Source: Flavisolibacter longurius (lineage in GTDB: Bacteria > Bacteroidota > Bacteroidia > Chitinophagales > Chitinophagaceae). From it: a stretch of 64,000 nucleotides of DNA. The position numbers were made by a program, and so were the translations under genes. Where the stretch lies: NCBI GenBank assembly GCA_014163555.1, contig JACJGO010000028.1:1-64000 (forward strand), read 5' to 3'. Below are positions 50,505 through 59,223 of the stretch, piece by piece; position 1 is the stretch's first letter; every line of letters starts with the position of its first letter. Under the pieces are notes generated by a model. That model had not been told where the DNA came from, searched no databases, and was given only the letters and a program-made list of their open reading frames with translations.

Positions 50505-51797
50505 TTATTTTTTCAAACTGGGCGCTGCTGCCCGGTAGGCTTCCCGCTTTAGCAGGCTGTTGCCAACCGCACACTGCAGGCATTTTTTGACGGAACAAAA
50601 TTCATTTTTCAATTCAATCTGCGCCTGCGAATCGAATGCCGTTTTGGCTTTTAGCCCTAACAGGGAAAAGCCTTTGGTGATGGTATTTTTTTCAGCCGGC
50701 AGATCCCCCAGCCAACGAAGGGCTTTCTCTTTATAGGTTTCCTGCCCATGGTGCAAACCGTAAGCAAACAAAACCGGCGCAACGGTATTAATTAAAATAT
50801 TTTGAATGCTGTCGGCGCCCAGCGTTTTTGGTTTAAAGGGAGAAGCCAGGTGAAAGGTGTAATGATAATGCCAGAAATCATTCGCCGTTACGTCAAACAG
50901 GGCGCTGACCTCAGAAAGCTTTTCGGCTTCCAGCACTTTTGAAAACAGGTGGGAAGATTGCTGAATAAGCGCCGCCAGTTGCGATAGCCGTATGGTTGGA
51001 AAATTACCGGGCCGCATCCGCAAAAACTGCAGGGGCACCGAAACCGGCTGCAGCGACATTTTTTTTTGCAGAAAATGAAATTCGCGTTGCAGCATGCGGG
51101 GATAATCGTCTTCGAAAGTTGTTTGCAGCAAACCGGCTTGTCCAAACAACAGTGCTTCTACTTGATGAATGGAATGTTTGTGTTTTGCGAGCAGGTTGAT
51201 GGAAAGCGAACGGGCTACGGCCTCAAAGGCATCGCTGTTTACTTTCATTCCAAAATTGCGGGCCAGCAGCCACCAAAACGTTTCCTCCCAATGCTGGTTG
51301 CTTTGTTCCAGTAAATCCAAAATGTATTGCGCTTTTCGGGTAAGCCGCTCTGCCAGCAGGCGTTCTTTCCAGGCCATCCACACAAGTTCCGGGACCGAAG
51401 CAACAGATGCATCGCAGGGAATAAAACTTTCGGTTTGCAGCAATGCCGTATAACGTTCTAATAAAAGCGAAGAAATTCTTGGTTCCAGTTCCAATACCGG
51501 GATGGCATGTGGCAACGGTTTATCATGACGGTACACCACATGCAGGATCACGTTGCCATATTGACGGTCGCCTTCATGGCCGTGTTTTTCCCAATCAGAG
51601 GTTTTGAGATGAAGTTCAACAGAGCCGAAAAACGTGGTTTCGCCAATACGAATTTTTGCCGCCGAAAAATCAGGGCCGCCATTGGAGTTGAGATTTCCGG
51701 CAAAAAGAATGGAAATCTTTTCTCCTTCAGCAGTGGTTAGGTTGGTGTTGTTGAAATAACCAAATTGCCAGATGAACTGGAGCAGTCGTTCAGTCAT
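50505..51797 (-). CDS. DUF2851 family protein
   Basis: This 430-residue cytosolic protein is of the DUF2851 family, widespread in Bacteroidota. The N-terminus has LLQFIWQFGYFNNTNLTTAEGEKISILFAGNLNSNGGPDFSAAKIRIG and a VELHLKTSDWEKHGHEGDRQYGNVILHVVY segment, both family-typical. The C-terminus has a CSVKKCLQC motif (Cys-x4-Cys-x2-Cys) that may bind metal. A nucleic-acid-related role is sometimes suggested for the VELHxKxSDW motif, but function is unknown. It is last in a unit of DUF2520, kdsC, ubiA and maf, with a 37-bp gap from maf. Confidence 0.88.
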   Translation of the reverse strand: MTERLLQFIWQFGYFNNTNLTTAEGEKISILFAGNLNSNGGPDFSAAKIRIGETTFFGSVELHLKTSDWEKHGHEGDRQYGNVILHVVYRHDKPLPHAIPVLELEPRISSLLLERYTALLQTESFIPCDASVASVPELVWMAWKERLLAERLTRKAQYILDLLEQSNQHWEETFWWLLARNFGMKVNSDAFEAVARSLSINLLAKHKHSIHQVEALLFGQAGLLQTTFEDDYPRMLQREFHFLQKKMSLQPVSVPLQFLRMRPGNFPTIRLSQLAALIQQSSHLFSKVLEAEKLSEVSALFDVTANDFWHYHYTFHLASPFKPKTLGADSIQNILINTVAPVLFAYGLHHGQETYKEKALRWLGDLPAEKNTITKGFSLLGLKAKTAFDSQAQIELKNEFCSVKKCLQCAVGNSLLKREAYRAAAPSLKK

Positions 51798-51834
51798 TGC
51801 AACAAGTTAAGAAAATTATTTATCCGAAAAAACC

Positions 51835-52389
51835 TTATAGTTGTTGCAGTGCCTGCACCACCCGGCTAACGGGAAGTCCCATTACGTTGTAAAAATCACC
51901 GTTAATGCATTTAATGCCTACAACCCCAATCCATTCCTGAATGGCATATGCACCGGCTTTATCGTAAGGCTGGTATTTGTCCACGTAAAATTGGAGTTGG
52001 CTGGCCGTCAGCGGGTGAAACTCCACATCGGTAACATCGGCAAAAGCAATTTCTTTTTCGCCCTGTACGATGACCACACCGGTGATGACTTTGTGATGAG
52101 CGCCACTAAGCTTTTGTAAAATAGCAACCGCATCGTCGCGGTCTTTGGGTTTACCGATGATTTCATTTCCTAAAACAACAATGGTATCGGCAGCGAGGAT
52201 GGTTTTTTTGGTTTTGTTTCGGACGACGGCAGCTTTCTGCCGGGCAATGTGCACGGCTACTTCTTCGGGTGCAAGTCCTTCCGGGTAGGTTTCGTCTGTT
52301 GGTTCGATGATGATCTCAAAATCCACTTCCGCCCACTGCAACAGTTGTTTACGGCGGGGCGACTGCGAAGCCAGAACAATTTTTGTCAT
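51835..52389 (-). CDS. maf: Maf-like nucleotide pyrophosphatase
   Basis: This 184-residue protein is a nucleoside triphosphate pyrophosphatase of the Maf family: VLASQSPRRKQLLQWA (substrate loop), EEVAVHIARQKAAVV, TILAADTIVVLGNEIIGKPKD and the catalytic YDKAGAYAIQEW. It removes non-canonical or methylated nucleotides, mainly dTTP/UTP in this subgroup. The frame is open to 52446, but ATG 52389 is the family start and lies 2 bp after the ubiA stop, so the genes are coupled. Confidence 0.95.
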   Translation of the reverse strand: MTKIVLASQSPRRKQLLQWAEVDFEIIIEPTDETYPEGLAPEEVAVHIARQKAAVVRNKTKKTILAADTIVVLGNEIIGKPKDRDDAVAILQKLSGAHHKVITGVVIVQGEKEIAFADVTDVEFHPLTASQLQFYVDKYQPYDKAGAYAIQEWIGVVGIKCINGDFYNVMGLPVSRVVQALQQL

Positions 52390-52391
52390 AC

Positions 52392-53309
52392 TTAAATATA
52401 GAAAAGGAAAAAAAGCATGGATACAATGCCAGTGAGCATGATCCATTTGGTGCGGCTGCTGAGGTCAGCAAAATCGGCCGTGCGGGTGGCAAAGCGTAAA
52501 CGCTTCAATGCGGAAACCAACGGCACAATCACAAAGGCCATGGCGTAAATCACAGAAACGATCCAGCCAAACTGCAATACATAAAACTGTAGGATCAGCA
52601 GCGTGGCGATAAGGACACCAATCCAGATGCCGGCATACACTTTCGTTGTGCGAATGCCTGCCACTATAGGAAGCGTTTTGCAACCGTAACGCATATCGCC
52701 TTTGATATCTTCCATGTCTTTAATGGCCTCACGGATCAGCGAAATGATAAAAGCAAAACCGGCATACAACATGGAAATGCGAAAGAACTTTACTGACAGC
52801 GGATCCGTAGCGTTGATGGCCTGATCGGGATTGGAAAAAGCAAAAAAGAACACCAGGATCGTCCACGCTGTCAGCAGCGAAATCACAACATTTCCAATCA
52901 GCAATTGCCGTTTGAACGAAGTGGAATACAGCCACAACAAAATCACACAGGCAACATTTGCCAGCACCAGGTACCAATACGCTTTGCCCACTGCCAATGC
53001 TGTCAGTACGACGCCCAGGAAACTCAAAACAAGGTGCCAGATAATGGCCCAGCGACGGTTAATAATGCGGTCGATAACATTTTTATCGGGCTTGTTGATC
53101 TGATCGATATTCAGGTCGAAATAATCGTTGATGATATAACCAGCAGCAGCAATAAAAACAGAGGCGAGCACCAACAATACGAACCGTTTGATGTTGTGTA
53201 CCCCATATAGTTGGTAATAGATACACCAATAAAAGAGGGCCTGCGTCAGTATGATAAAGACCAGGTTCGACCAGCGGATAAGTTGTAAAAAGGCCCTGCC
53301 TAAATTCAT
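52392..53309 (-). CDS. Geranylgeranylglycerol-phosphate geranylgeranyltransferase-like UbiA prenyltransferase
   Basis: This 305-residue membrane protein has about nine helices and both UbiA aspartate motifs: NDYFDLNIDQINKPDK (about 61-76) and DMEDIKGDMRYGCKTLPI (second motif). Its pattern fits the archaeal-type DGGGP synthase subgroup also found in Bacteroidota, which joins polyprenyl chains to glycerol-phosphate-type lipids; menaquinone or other UbiA roles are less likely. It lies in an operon-like run (kdsC 9 bp upstream, maf 2 bp downstream). The actual lipid substrate is not shown by sequence. Confidence 0.88.
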   Translation of the reverse strand: MNLGRAFLQLIRWSNLVFIILTQALFYWCIYYQLYGVHNIKRFVLLVLASVFIAAAGYIINDYFDLNIDQINKPDKNVIDRIINRRWAIIWHLVLSFLGVVLTALAVGKAYWYLVLANVACVILLWLYSTSFKRQLLIGNVVISLLTAWTILVFFFAFSNPDQAINATDPLSVKFFRISMLYAGFAFIISLIREAIKDMEDIKGDMRYGCKTLPIVAGIRTTKVYAGIWIGVLIATLLILQFYVLQFGWIVSVIYAMAFVIVPLVSALKRLRFATRTADFADLSSRTKWIMLTGIVSMLFFLFYI

Positions 53310-53318
53310 GCAATTGGG

Positions 53319-53840
53319 TTAGCGTGACGAAACTTCGGGGGTGTACTTCCAGTGGCCATTCAGCTTCAGCACTTTTTCAATCACGTCCCGAACACAACCT
53401 TTTCCTCCACTGAGCGGAGAAATGTATTGGGAAACCGTTTTCACTTCCGGCACCGCATCTTGCGGACAACAGGGCAGGCCTACTTTCTTCAACACCGGAA
53501 TATCGGGAAGGTCATCACCCATGTAAAGTATCTCTTTCCAATCCAGGCTGTATTGCGTACGGATGCCTTCAAAAAATTTCAACTTATCAATCAGTCCTAG
53601 ATGAATTTCCTCTATACCCAAATATTGAAGGCGGCGAATCACCGGTTCCGATGTGCCGCCGGAGATCACCATCACTTTATACCCGTTGCGCATAGCCATT
53701 TGCAGGGCTAAACCGTCTTTGATATTCATCTGCCTCGCCTGCAACCCGTTCTCCAGCAATAGCACCATACTGTCCGTCATTACCCCATCGATATCAAATA
53801 CAAACGTGGTGACACCTTTAAAAATTTCCAAAACATTCAT
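53319..53840 (-). CDS. KdsC-like HAD phosphatase
   Basis: This 173-residue HAD enzyme has motif I FVFDIDGVMTD (about 13-23), VISGGTSEP as motif II, and MGDDLPDIPVLKKVGLPCCP as motif III. It matches the KdsC/YrbI family that removes the phosphate from 3-deoxy-D-manno-octulosonate-8-phosphate for Kdo-lipid A, although the short-form family also holds other sugar-acid phosphatases. A TTG two codons earlier opens the frame, but ATG 53840 is preferred. It sits 9 bp before ubiA in the same unit; a kdsA/kdsB gene is not near. Confidence 0.88.
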   Translation of the reverse strand: MNVLEIFKGVTTFVFDIDGVMTDSMVLLLENGLQARQMNIKDGLALQMAMRNGYKVMVISGGTSEPVIRRLQYLGIEEIHLGLIDKLKFFEGIRTQYSLDWKEILYMGDDLPDIPVLKKVGLPCCPQDAVPEVKTVSQYISPLSGGKGCVRDVIEKVLKLNGHWKYTPEVSSR

Positions 53841-53947
53841 ACGCAAAAAAAATAGAGCGGAAGGAGCGAAAATAGCACCATAATCCCAATGTTCTGCCGC
53901 TCCGTTTGCCTGTTACCGGTATGGCTACCTGTGCATACTGTATTTAT

Positions 53948-54718
53948 TTACTTTTCCTGCTGAATGCTTTCTGTAAAAAGCTGATAGAAACGTTGCAGGC
54001 CAGGGTGATTTTGAAGCAGCGAAAGATGCTTTTCGATAGTGGCGGTATCGTTGCGGACGGCAGGCCCTGTCTGTGCATGTTGCGGGGAAATTTCTTTTAG
54101 GCGTGAAGACGTTTCCAGGATGAGGGGAAGGAGGACCGAAAAATCCAATCCTTCTTTCCTGCAATAGCCTTCGATCAGCGCATACAAATGATTGGTAAAA
54201 TTATTTACCATTACAGCGGCCATATGAAGTTTAAGCCGTTGTTCATCACTTGCGGAGAAAGTTTGCCTGGTGATGGATTGTGCCAGTATGCGCAGTTGCT
54301 GCAGGGTTTCTTCACTGTCGGCATCAATTACAATCGGTATTTCAGGAAGCCGCTCCAGTTCTTTTTTCAGGCTTTGCAACGGGTAAAACACTCCATACTT
54401 CGCAGCCTTTCCTTTTAAAACATCTTTTGACACAGAAGCCGCCGTATGTATTACAATGCTTTGTACTGGAAAATTGAACTGGCTAATCACATTTGAAATG
54501 GCCGAATCGGAAACAGCCACCAGAACAAAGGCTACAGTTTGATCAATTGGTTCCTCCATAACGGCCGCTTTCGCTCCAAGTAATTCTGCCAGGTCACAGG
54601 TAGTAGCCGGGTCTCGGCCCAGAATCTGCACAATGCGGTGACCGGCCATTTTCAGGCACTTCCCCAGTATGGTTGCCGTATTCCCTGTTCCAATAATGCT
54701 TATCGTAGCTGTATTCAC
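53948..54718 (-). CDS. DUF2520 Rossmann-like protein
   Basis: This 256-residue protein has an N-terminal NAD(P)-type Rossmann domain (ISIIGTGNTATILGKCLKMAGHRIVQILGRD, about 6-36) and a C-terminal helical DUF2520 domain (RQTFSASDEQRLKLHMAAVMVNNFTNHLYALIEGYC). The family resembles short-chain oxidoreductases related to pyrroline-5-carboxylate reductase but has no assigned reaction. It is the first gene of a minus-strand unit with kdsC (about 107 bp), ubiA and maf. Confidence 0.88.
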   Translation of the reverse strand: MNTATISIIGTGNTATILGKCLKMAGHRIVQILGRDPATTCDLAELLGAKAAVMEEPIDQTVAFVLVAVSDSAISNVISQFNFPVQSIVIHTAASVSKDVLKGKAAKYGVFYPLQSLKKELERLPEIPIVIDADSEETLQQLRILAQSITRQTFSASDEQRLKLHMAAVMVNNFTNHLYALIEGYCRKEGLDFSVLLPLILETSSRLKEISPQHAQTGPAVRNDTATIEKHLSLLQNHPGLQRFYQLFTESIQQEK

Positions 54719-54846
54719 GTCTATTGCTGGTGGTTGAAAGGGAACGAAGTTCGCGGATTTGCCCTAAAGCTGATTGGGAGCTTGCCTAATGCGGTCATTT
54801 TAAAACGGCTTTCATTTACCTTCGGTTACTAAACCCTGATACCTGC

Positions 54847-55689
54847 ATGTCTTTGGCAAAACGATTGGCTGTACGTTACATCCGCACCAAACTTACTTTA
54901 CTGGGAAAGGTTTCCAAACGCAAAGCGGCTGAAAAAGCATTTGAAATTTTTACCACCCCACCTACCCGGGTTAATAAGGACCTGCCGCCTGTTTTTAAAA
55001 AAGCGGAAAGCTTGCAGTTCATTTTTCAGAACACTCGCATTTGCGGCTATCGTTGGAATTATCCGCTAGACAAAAAAGTGCTTATTCTGCACGGCTTTGA
55101 ATCCAGCGTGGTCAATTTTGAAAAATACATTCAGCCGCTGCTGAAAAAAGGCTACGAGGTGTTGGCCTTTGATGCCCCTGCGCATGGTCGCAGTGGCGGT
55201 AAGATCATCAACGCAGTTGATTACAAAAATTTTATTCAACACATTCTAAACGATTACGGCCCCATCACCAACTTCATTACCCATTCGTTTGGCGGACTGG
55301 CCCTCAGCCTTGCCCTGGAAGAAGTACCGCATGACGAGAGCTGGAAGGTGGTTTTTATTGCCCCGGCAACAGAATCGGAAAGGGCGATGCAAAACTTTTT
55401 CCACCTGGTTAAACTTGACGACGAGATTAAAAACGAATTCCGGAAACTGGTGGAAGAAGCCAACGGCAAGCCGCTTTCCTGGTATTCGGTGGCCAGGGCA
55501 TCGGCATCCATCAAAGCACAAGTTCTTTTTTTACAGGACAAACTGGACCTGCAAACTCCTTTTGCGGATGTGGAACCCATCATGCAAAAAGCGTATCCCA
55601 ATTACCGGTTTGTGATTTCTGAAGGACTGGGACACCGGCGTATTTATAAAGATGCATCAACCCTTAAAACAATCATGGAGTTCCTGTAA
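54847..55689 (+). CDS. Alpha/beta hydrolase
   Basis: This 280-residue alpha/beta hydrolase has KVLILHGFESSVVNFEKYIQPLLKKG (oxyanion loop), DAPAHGRSGGK, the nucleophile elbow THSFGGLALSLALEE (Ser near residue 142), FLQDKLDLQTPFADVEPI for the catalytic acid region, and GLGHRRIYKD near the C-terminus supplying the histidine. It may be an esterase, lipase or lactonase; the substrate is unknown. A possible -7-like TACCTTCG lies 23 bp before the start, without a clear -33. It is divergent from the DUF2520 gene. Confidence 0.88.
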   Translation: MSLAKRLAVRYIRTKLTLLGKVSKRKAAEKAFEIFTTPPTRVNKDLPPVFKKAESLQFIFQNTRICGYRWNYPLDKKVLILHGFESSVVNFEKYIQPLLKKGYEVLAFDAPAHGRSGGKIINAVDYKNFIQHILNDYGPITNFITHSFGGLALSLALEEVPHDESWKVVFIAPATESERAMQNFFHLVKLDDEIKNEFRKLVEEANGKPLSWYSVARASASIKAQVLFLQDKLDLQTPFADVEPIMQKAYPNYRFVISEGLGHRRIYKDASTLKTIMEFL

Positions 55690-55740
55690 ATTGAAGCCTG
55701 CAATTCTTTTTTGCGTTTCGATACCTGATAAACTATAACC

Positions 55741-56352
55741 ATGCAAAGAACCTATACCTACCTGGCCCTGGGCGATTCGTACACCATCGGTGAAGCCGTT
55801 TTGCTCCAAGAAAGCTTCCCGTATCAAACCGTTCAGTTGCTGCGCAAAGAGGGCTATAAGGTGGCGGCACCGGAGGTGATTGCCAGAACCGGCTGGACCA
55901 CTTCCGAACTGCAGACCGCAATGGTGGGCTACCAGTTTGCACCAAAATATGATTTTGTAAGCCTGCTTATAGGCGTGAACAACCATTACCGTGGGCAAAG
56001 TATTGTAGCGTACAAAGAAGAATTTGAAGCGCTTTTAAATAAAGGCATTGAACTGGCTGGTGGTAAAACGGCGCATTGTTTTGTGCTCTCCATCCCCGAT
56101 TACAGCGTAACGCCGTTTGCGAGGGAAAAGGATGTGGCGAAAATCAGTAAGGAGATTGATGCCTATAATAATTTAAAGAAGGCATTGTGCATCCAGTACA
56201 AAGTGCCTTATCTTGAAATCACCGCCGATTTTCGGAAAGCAAAGGCAAAAGAAGATTATATCGCACCGGATGGTCTACACCCTTCCGCTAAAGTGTATGC
56301 CAAATGGGCAAAGAAACTTTCGGGCGCCATGGGCAAACTTGCCAAAAAATAA
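55741..56352 (+). CDS. SGNH/GDSL hydrolase
   Basis: This 203-residue protein has the SGNH blocks: GDSYTIGE with the nucleophile Ser12, the block-III region LLIGVNNHYRG with the conserved Asn, and the C-terminal PDGLHPSAKVY with catalytic Asp and His. It is cytosolic (no signal) and probably acts as an esterase, acyl-transferase or lysophospholipase-like enzyme. It begins 51 bp after the alpha/beta hydrolase gene on the same strand, so the two hydrolases may be co-transcribed. Confidence 0.9.
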   Translation: MQRTYTYLALGDSYTIGEAVLLQESFPYQTVQLLRKEGYKVAAPEVIARTGWTTSELQTAMVGYQFAPKYDFVSLLIGVNNHYRGQSIVAYKEEFEALLNKGIELAGGKTAHCFVLSIPDYSVTPFAREKDVAKISKEIDAYNNLKKALCIQYKVPYLEITADFRKAKAKEDYIAPDGLHPSAKVYAKWAKKLSGAMGKLAKK

Positions 56353-56531
56353 TTCCACATACATTTTTATTCTTGCCCAGTTTGCTGGATGAAAGGCTAC
56401 ATCTTCATTGAAAGACCGGTCACTCAAAACTAAAAATTTTAGGAAAGCAGCAACGCTATCCTCCCCTCATAATTCTATTTTGCCTTATACTTGCATGTTC
56501 GGGAAGTAGAAAACGACCCAAAAAATTGCGT

Positions 56532-59138
56532 ATGCCGAAGAATTTGTTGATCGTAGAGTCGCCAGCGAAAGCAAAAACCATTGAAAAGATTTTAGGCCCT
56601 GATTTCGAAGTAAAAAGCTGCTTCGGACACATCCGTGATCTGGAGAAAGATGACATGGGCATCGATATAAAAAACAATTACCGTCCTCGCTACGTTGTGC
56701 CGGATGAAAAGCAAAAGGTGGTGAGTGAGTTGAAGAGCATTGCCAAACGCAGCAAGGAAGTATGGCTGGCAACGGATGAGGACCGCGAAGGGGAAGCCAT
56801 CAGCTGGCACCTTTGCGAAGTATTGGGACTGGACCCGGAAAAAACAAAGCGTATTGTTTTCCACGAGATTACCAAACCTGCCATCAAATCGGCCGTTGAG
56901 CACCCTCGGACGGTGAATATGAACCTGGTAAATGCCCAGCAGGCCCGCCGGGTTTTGGACAGGATTGTAGGCTTTGAATTAAGCCCGGTGCTCTGGCGCA
57001 AAGTGAGTGTAAAAAACAACCTCAGTGCCGGCCGGGTACAAAGTGTGGCCGTTCGCCTGATTGCAGAGCGGGAACGGGAAATCAATGCATTTGAGGCCCA
57101 AAGTGCTTACAGAATAGAAGCCCTTTTCACTGCACCGGACGCCTCCAACCGTTCGGTTACGTTTAAGGCCGAAGGCAGCCGTTTTAGCAAAGCGGAAGAT
57201 GCCGAGACGTTTTTAAAAGAATGCATCGGCGCTACCTATAAAGTAAAGGACGTACAGGTTAAACCTACCCGCCGCTCTCCTGCGGCTCCGTTCACGACGT
57301 CTACCCTGCAGCAGGAAGCCAGCCGCAAGCTTGGCTACGGCGTCAGCCGAACCATGTTGCTGGCGCAGAAGCTGTACGAAAGCGGTAAGATCACCTACAT
57401 GCGTACAGATAGTGTAAACCTGAGCCAGACGGCCATGGATGATATTCGCAGTGCGATTACTTCTTCCTATGGTGATCGTTATCACAAAGGCCGCCAGTTT
57501 AAAAACAAAAACGCATCGGCGCAGGAAGCCCACGAAGCTATCCGCCCGACGTACATGAGCAATACCACAGACGATGACCCGGATACCCGCCGTCTGTATG
57601 AATTGATCTGGAAACGCACCATGGCCTCGCAAATGGCTGATGCGGAACTGGAAAAGACCATTGCCAAAATCGGCATTTCCACCAACAACGCAGAACTGTC
57701 CGCCGAAGGCGAGGTGCTGAAGTTTGAAGGCTTTTTGAAAGTGTACCGCGAAGATGTGGACGACGAAGACCAGGATGGCGATACACCCGCCGGTGCCGAC
57801 CAGGGAAGCATGCTTCCGCCACTGCGGGCAGGCCAGGTACTGGATTTCAAGGAAATGAAAGCTATTGAACGCTACACCCGTCCTCTACCCCGCTATACGG
57901 AAGCTTCGCTGGTGAAAAAGCTGGAAGAACTGGGCATCGGCCGTCCTTCTACCTATGCACCAACCATTTCTACCATCTTAAAAAGAGGCTATGTAGAAAA
58001 GCGTGACAAAGAAGGTGTGCAGCGGATTTACAATGTATTTCGGCTGGCCAATGACAGCATTACGAAAAAAACAGAAACCGAAAATACCGGCGCCGAAAAG
58101 GGAAAGCTTTTCCCAACCGATCTTGGATTGGTGGTGACCGACTTCCTGAAGCAACATTTCGATGACATCATGGATTACAGCTTCACGGCCCGTATTGAAG
58201 ATGAATTTGACGAAGTGGCCCAGGGTAAAATGCGGTGGAGCAAAATGATCGATGACTTCTACAATCCTTTCAAAAAAGATGTGGACGAAACCATTGAAAC
58301 AGCACAGCGGATCAGCGGCGAACGGGAAGTGGGTACTGACCCACAAACTGGGAAGCCGGTAATTGCCCGTATGGGTCGTTATGGTCCTATGGTGCAGATT
58401 GGACGTACAGACGACGAAGAAAAACCCCGCTTTGCCAAACTAAAAGCGTCGCAAAGTATCGAAACCATCTCCCTGGACGAGGCCCTGACCCTTTTCCAGC
58501 TCCCCAAAACATTAGGACAATTTGAAGGACAGGAAGTTTCCATTGGTGTGGGCCGGTTTGGACCCTATGTAAAATGGGGCGATAGCTTTATTTCTATCCC
58601 CAGGGGCGAAGAGCCGCTGGAAATTGAGCTGGACCGCGCTATCGAAATCATTAATCAAAAACAGGTGGCCGATGCACCTATCGCACAGTTCCAGGGACAA
58701 CCCGTTACCAAAGGCAAGGGCCGTTTTGGTCCTTTTATCAAATGGGGTGACCTGTATATAAATGTTCCAAGAGCCTATAATTTTGACAACCTCTCCCAGC
58801 AGGATGTGAATGAACTGATTGAGAAAAAGCTGGACAAAGAAGCCAACCGGTACATACAACAATGGCCTGTGGAAAAGATCAGCATTGAGAATGGCCGCTG
58901 GGGGGCCTTTATCCGTTTCGGCAAAAAAATGTTGAAACTCGGTAGAAAAGAAGGCGGCGAAAAATACACCCCAGAGGAAGTATCGGCTCTATCTTTAGAA
59001 GAGGTAAAGAAAATGATTACAGCCCAGGTGCCTGATGCCTTTACCAAGAAAGCAGCCGCAAAAAAGGCACCGGCAAAAAAAGCGGCCGCTAAAAAAACGG
59101 CTACAAAAAAAGCAGGTTCCAAGAGTAAAAAAGGCTAA
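56532..59138 (+). CDS. topA: DNA topoisomerase I
   Basis: This 868-residue type IA topoisomerase relaxes negative supercoils by nicking one strand. The TOPRIM domain has NLLIVESPAKAKTIEKIL and LATDEDREGE; the active-site Tyr289 sits in ITYMRTDSVNLS; EAHEAIRPT and GIGRPSTYAPTI follow. The C-terminus has four repeats with GRFGP/GRWG motifs (for example VGRFGPYVKWG, KGRFGPFIKWG) instead of zinc fingers, then a Lys/Ala-rich tail (about 30 residues, KKAAAKKAPAKKAAAKKTAT). A TTG two codons before ATG 56532 is less likely. The gene stands alone after the GDSL hydrolase. Confidence 0.96.
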   Translation: MPKNLLIVESPAKAKTIEKILGPDFEVKSCFGHIRDLEKDDMGIDIKNNYRPRYVVPDEKQKVVSELKSIAKRSKEVWLATDEDREGEAISWHLCEVLGLDPEKTKRIVFHEITKPAIKSAVEHPRTVNMNLVNAQQARRVLDRIVGFELSPVLWRKVSVKNNLSAGRVQSVAVRLIAEREREINAFEAQSAYRIEALFTAPDASNRSVTFKAEGSRFSKAEDAETFLKECIGATYKVKDVQVKPTRRSPAAPFTTSTLQQEASRKLGYGVSRTMLLAQKLYESGKITYMRTDSVNLSQTAMDDIRSAITSSYGDRYHKGRQFKNKNASAQEAHEAIRPTYMSNTTDDDPDTRRLYELIWKRTMASQMADAELEKTIAKIGISTNNAELSAEGEVLKFEGFLKVYREDVDDEDQDGDTPAGADQGSMLPPLRAGQVLDFKEMKAIERYTRPLPRYTEASLVKKLEELGIGRPSTYAPTISTILKRGYVEKRDKEGVQRIYNVFRLANDSITKKTETENTGAEKGKLFPTDLGLVVTDFLKQHFDDIMDYSFTARIEDEFDEVAQGKMRWSKMIDDFYNPFKKDVDETIETAQRISGEREVGTDPQTGKPVIARMGRYGPMVQIGRTDDEEKPRFAKLKASQSIETISLDEALTLFQLPKTLGQFEGQEVSIGVGRFGPYVKWGDSFISIPRGEEPLEIELDRAIEIINQKQVADAPIAQFQGQPVTKGKGRFGPFIKWGDLYINVPRAYNFDNLSQQDVNELIEKKLDKEANRYIQQWPVEKISIENGRWGAFIRFGKKMLKLGRKEGGEKYTPEEVSALSLEEVKKMITAQVPDAFTKKAAAKKAPAKKAAAKKTATKKAGSKSKKG

Positions 59139-59212
59139 CGCTACAAAGGCTGGCTTGTATTTGGTACAGTATTGTTGAATAACCAGGAAAGCGATTTGTG
59201 TTGCTTGCTGAG

Positions 59213-59220
59213 AAAGGAGG
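59213..59220 (+). promoter_or_regulatory. Unusually strong Shine-Dalgarno sequence (AAAGGAGG)
   Basis: AAAGGAGG lies 3 bases before the ATG of the transglutaminase-like gene. Most genes in this window lack any Shine-Dalgarno sequence, so this near-perfect match stands out and fixes the start. Confidence 0.6.
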
Positions 59221-59223
59221 ACG

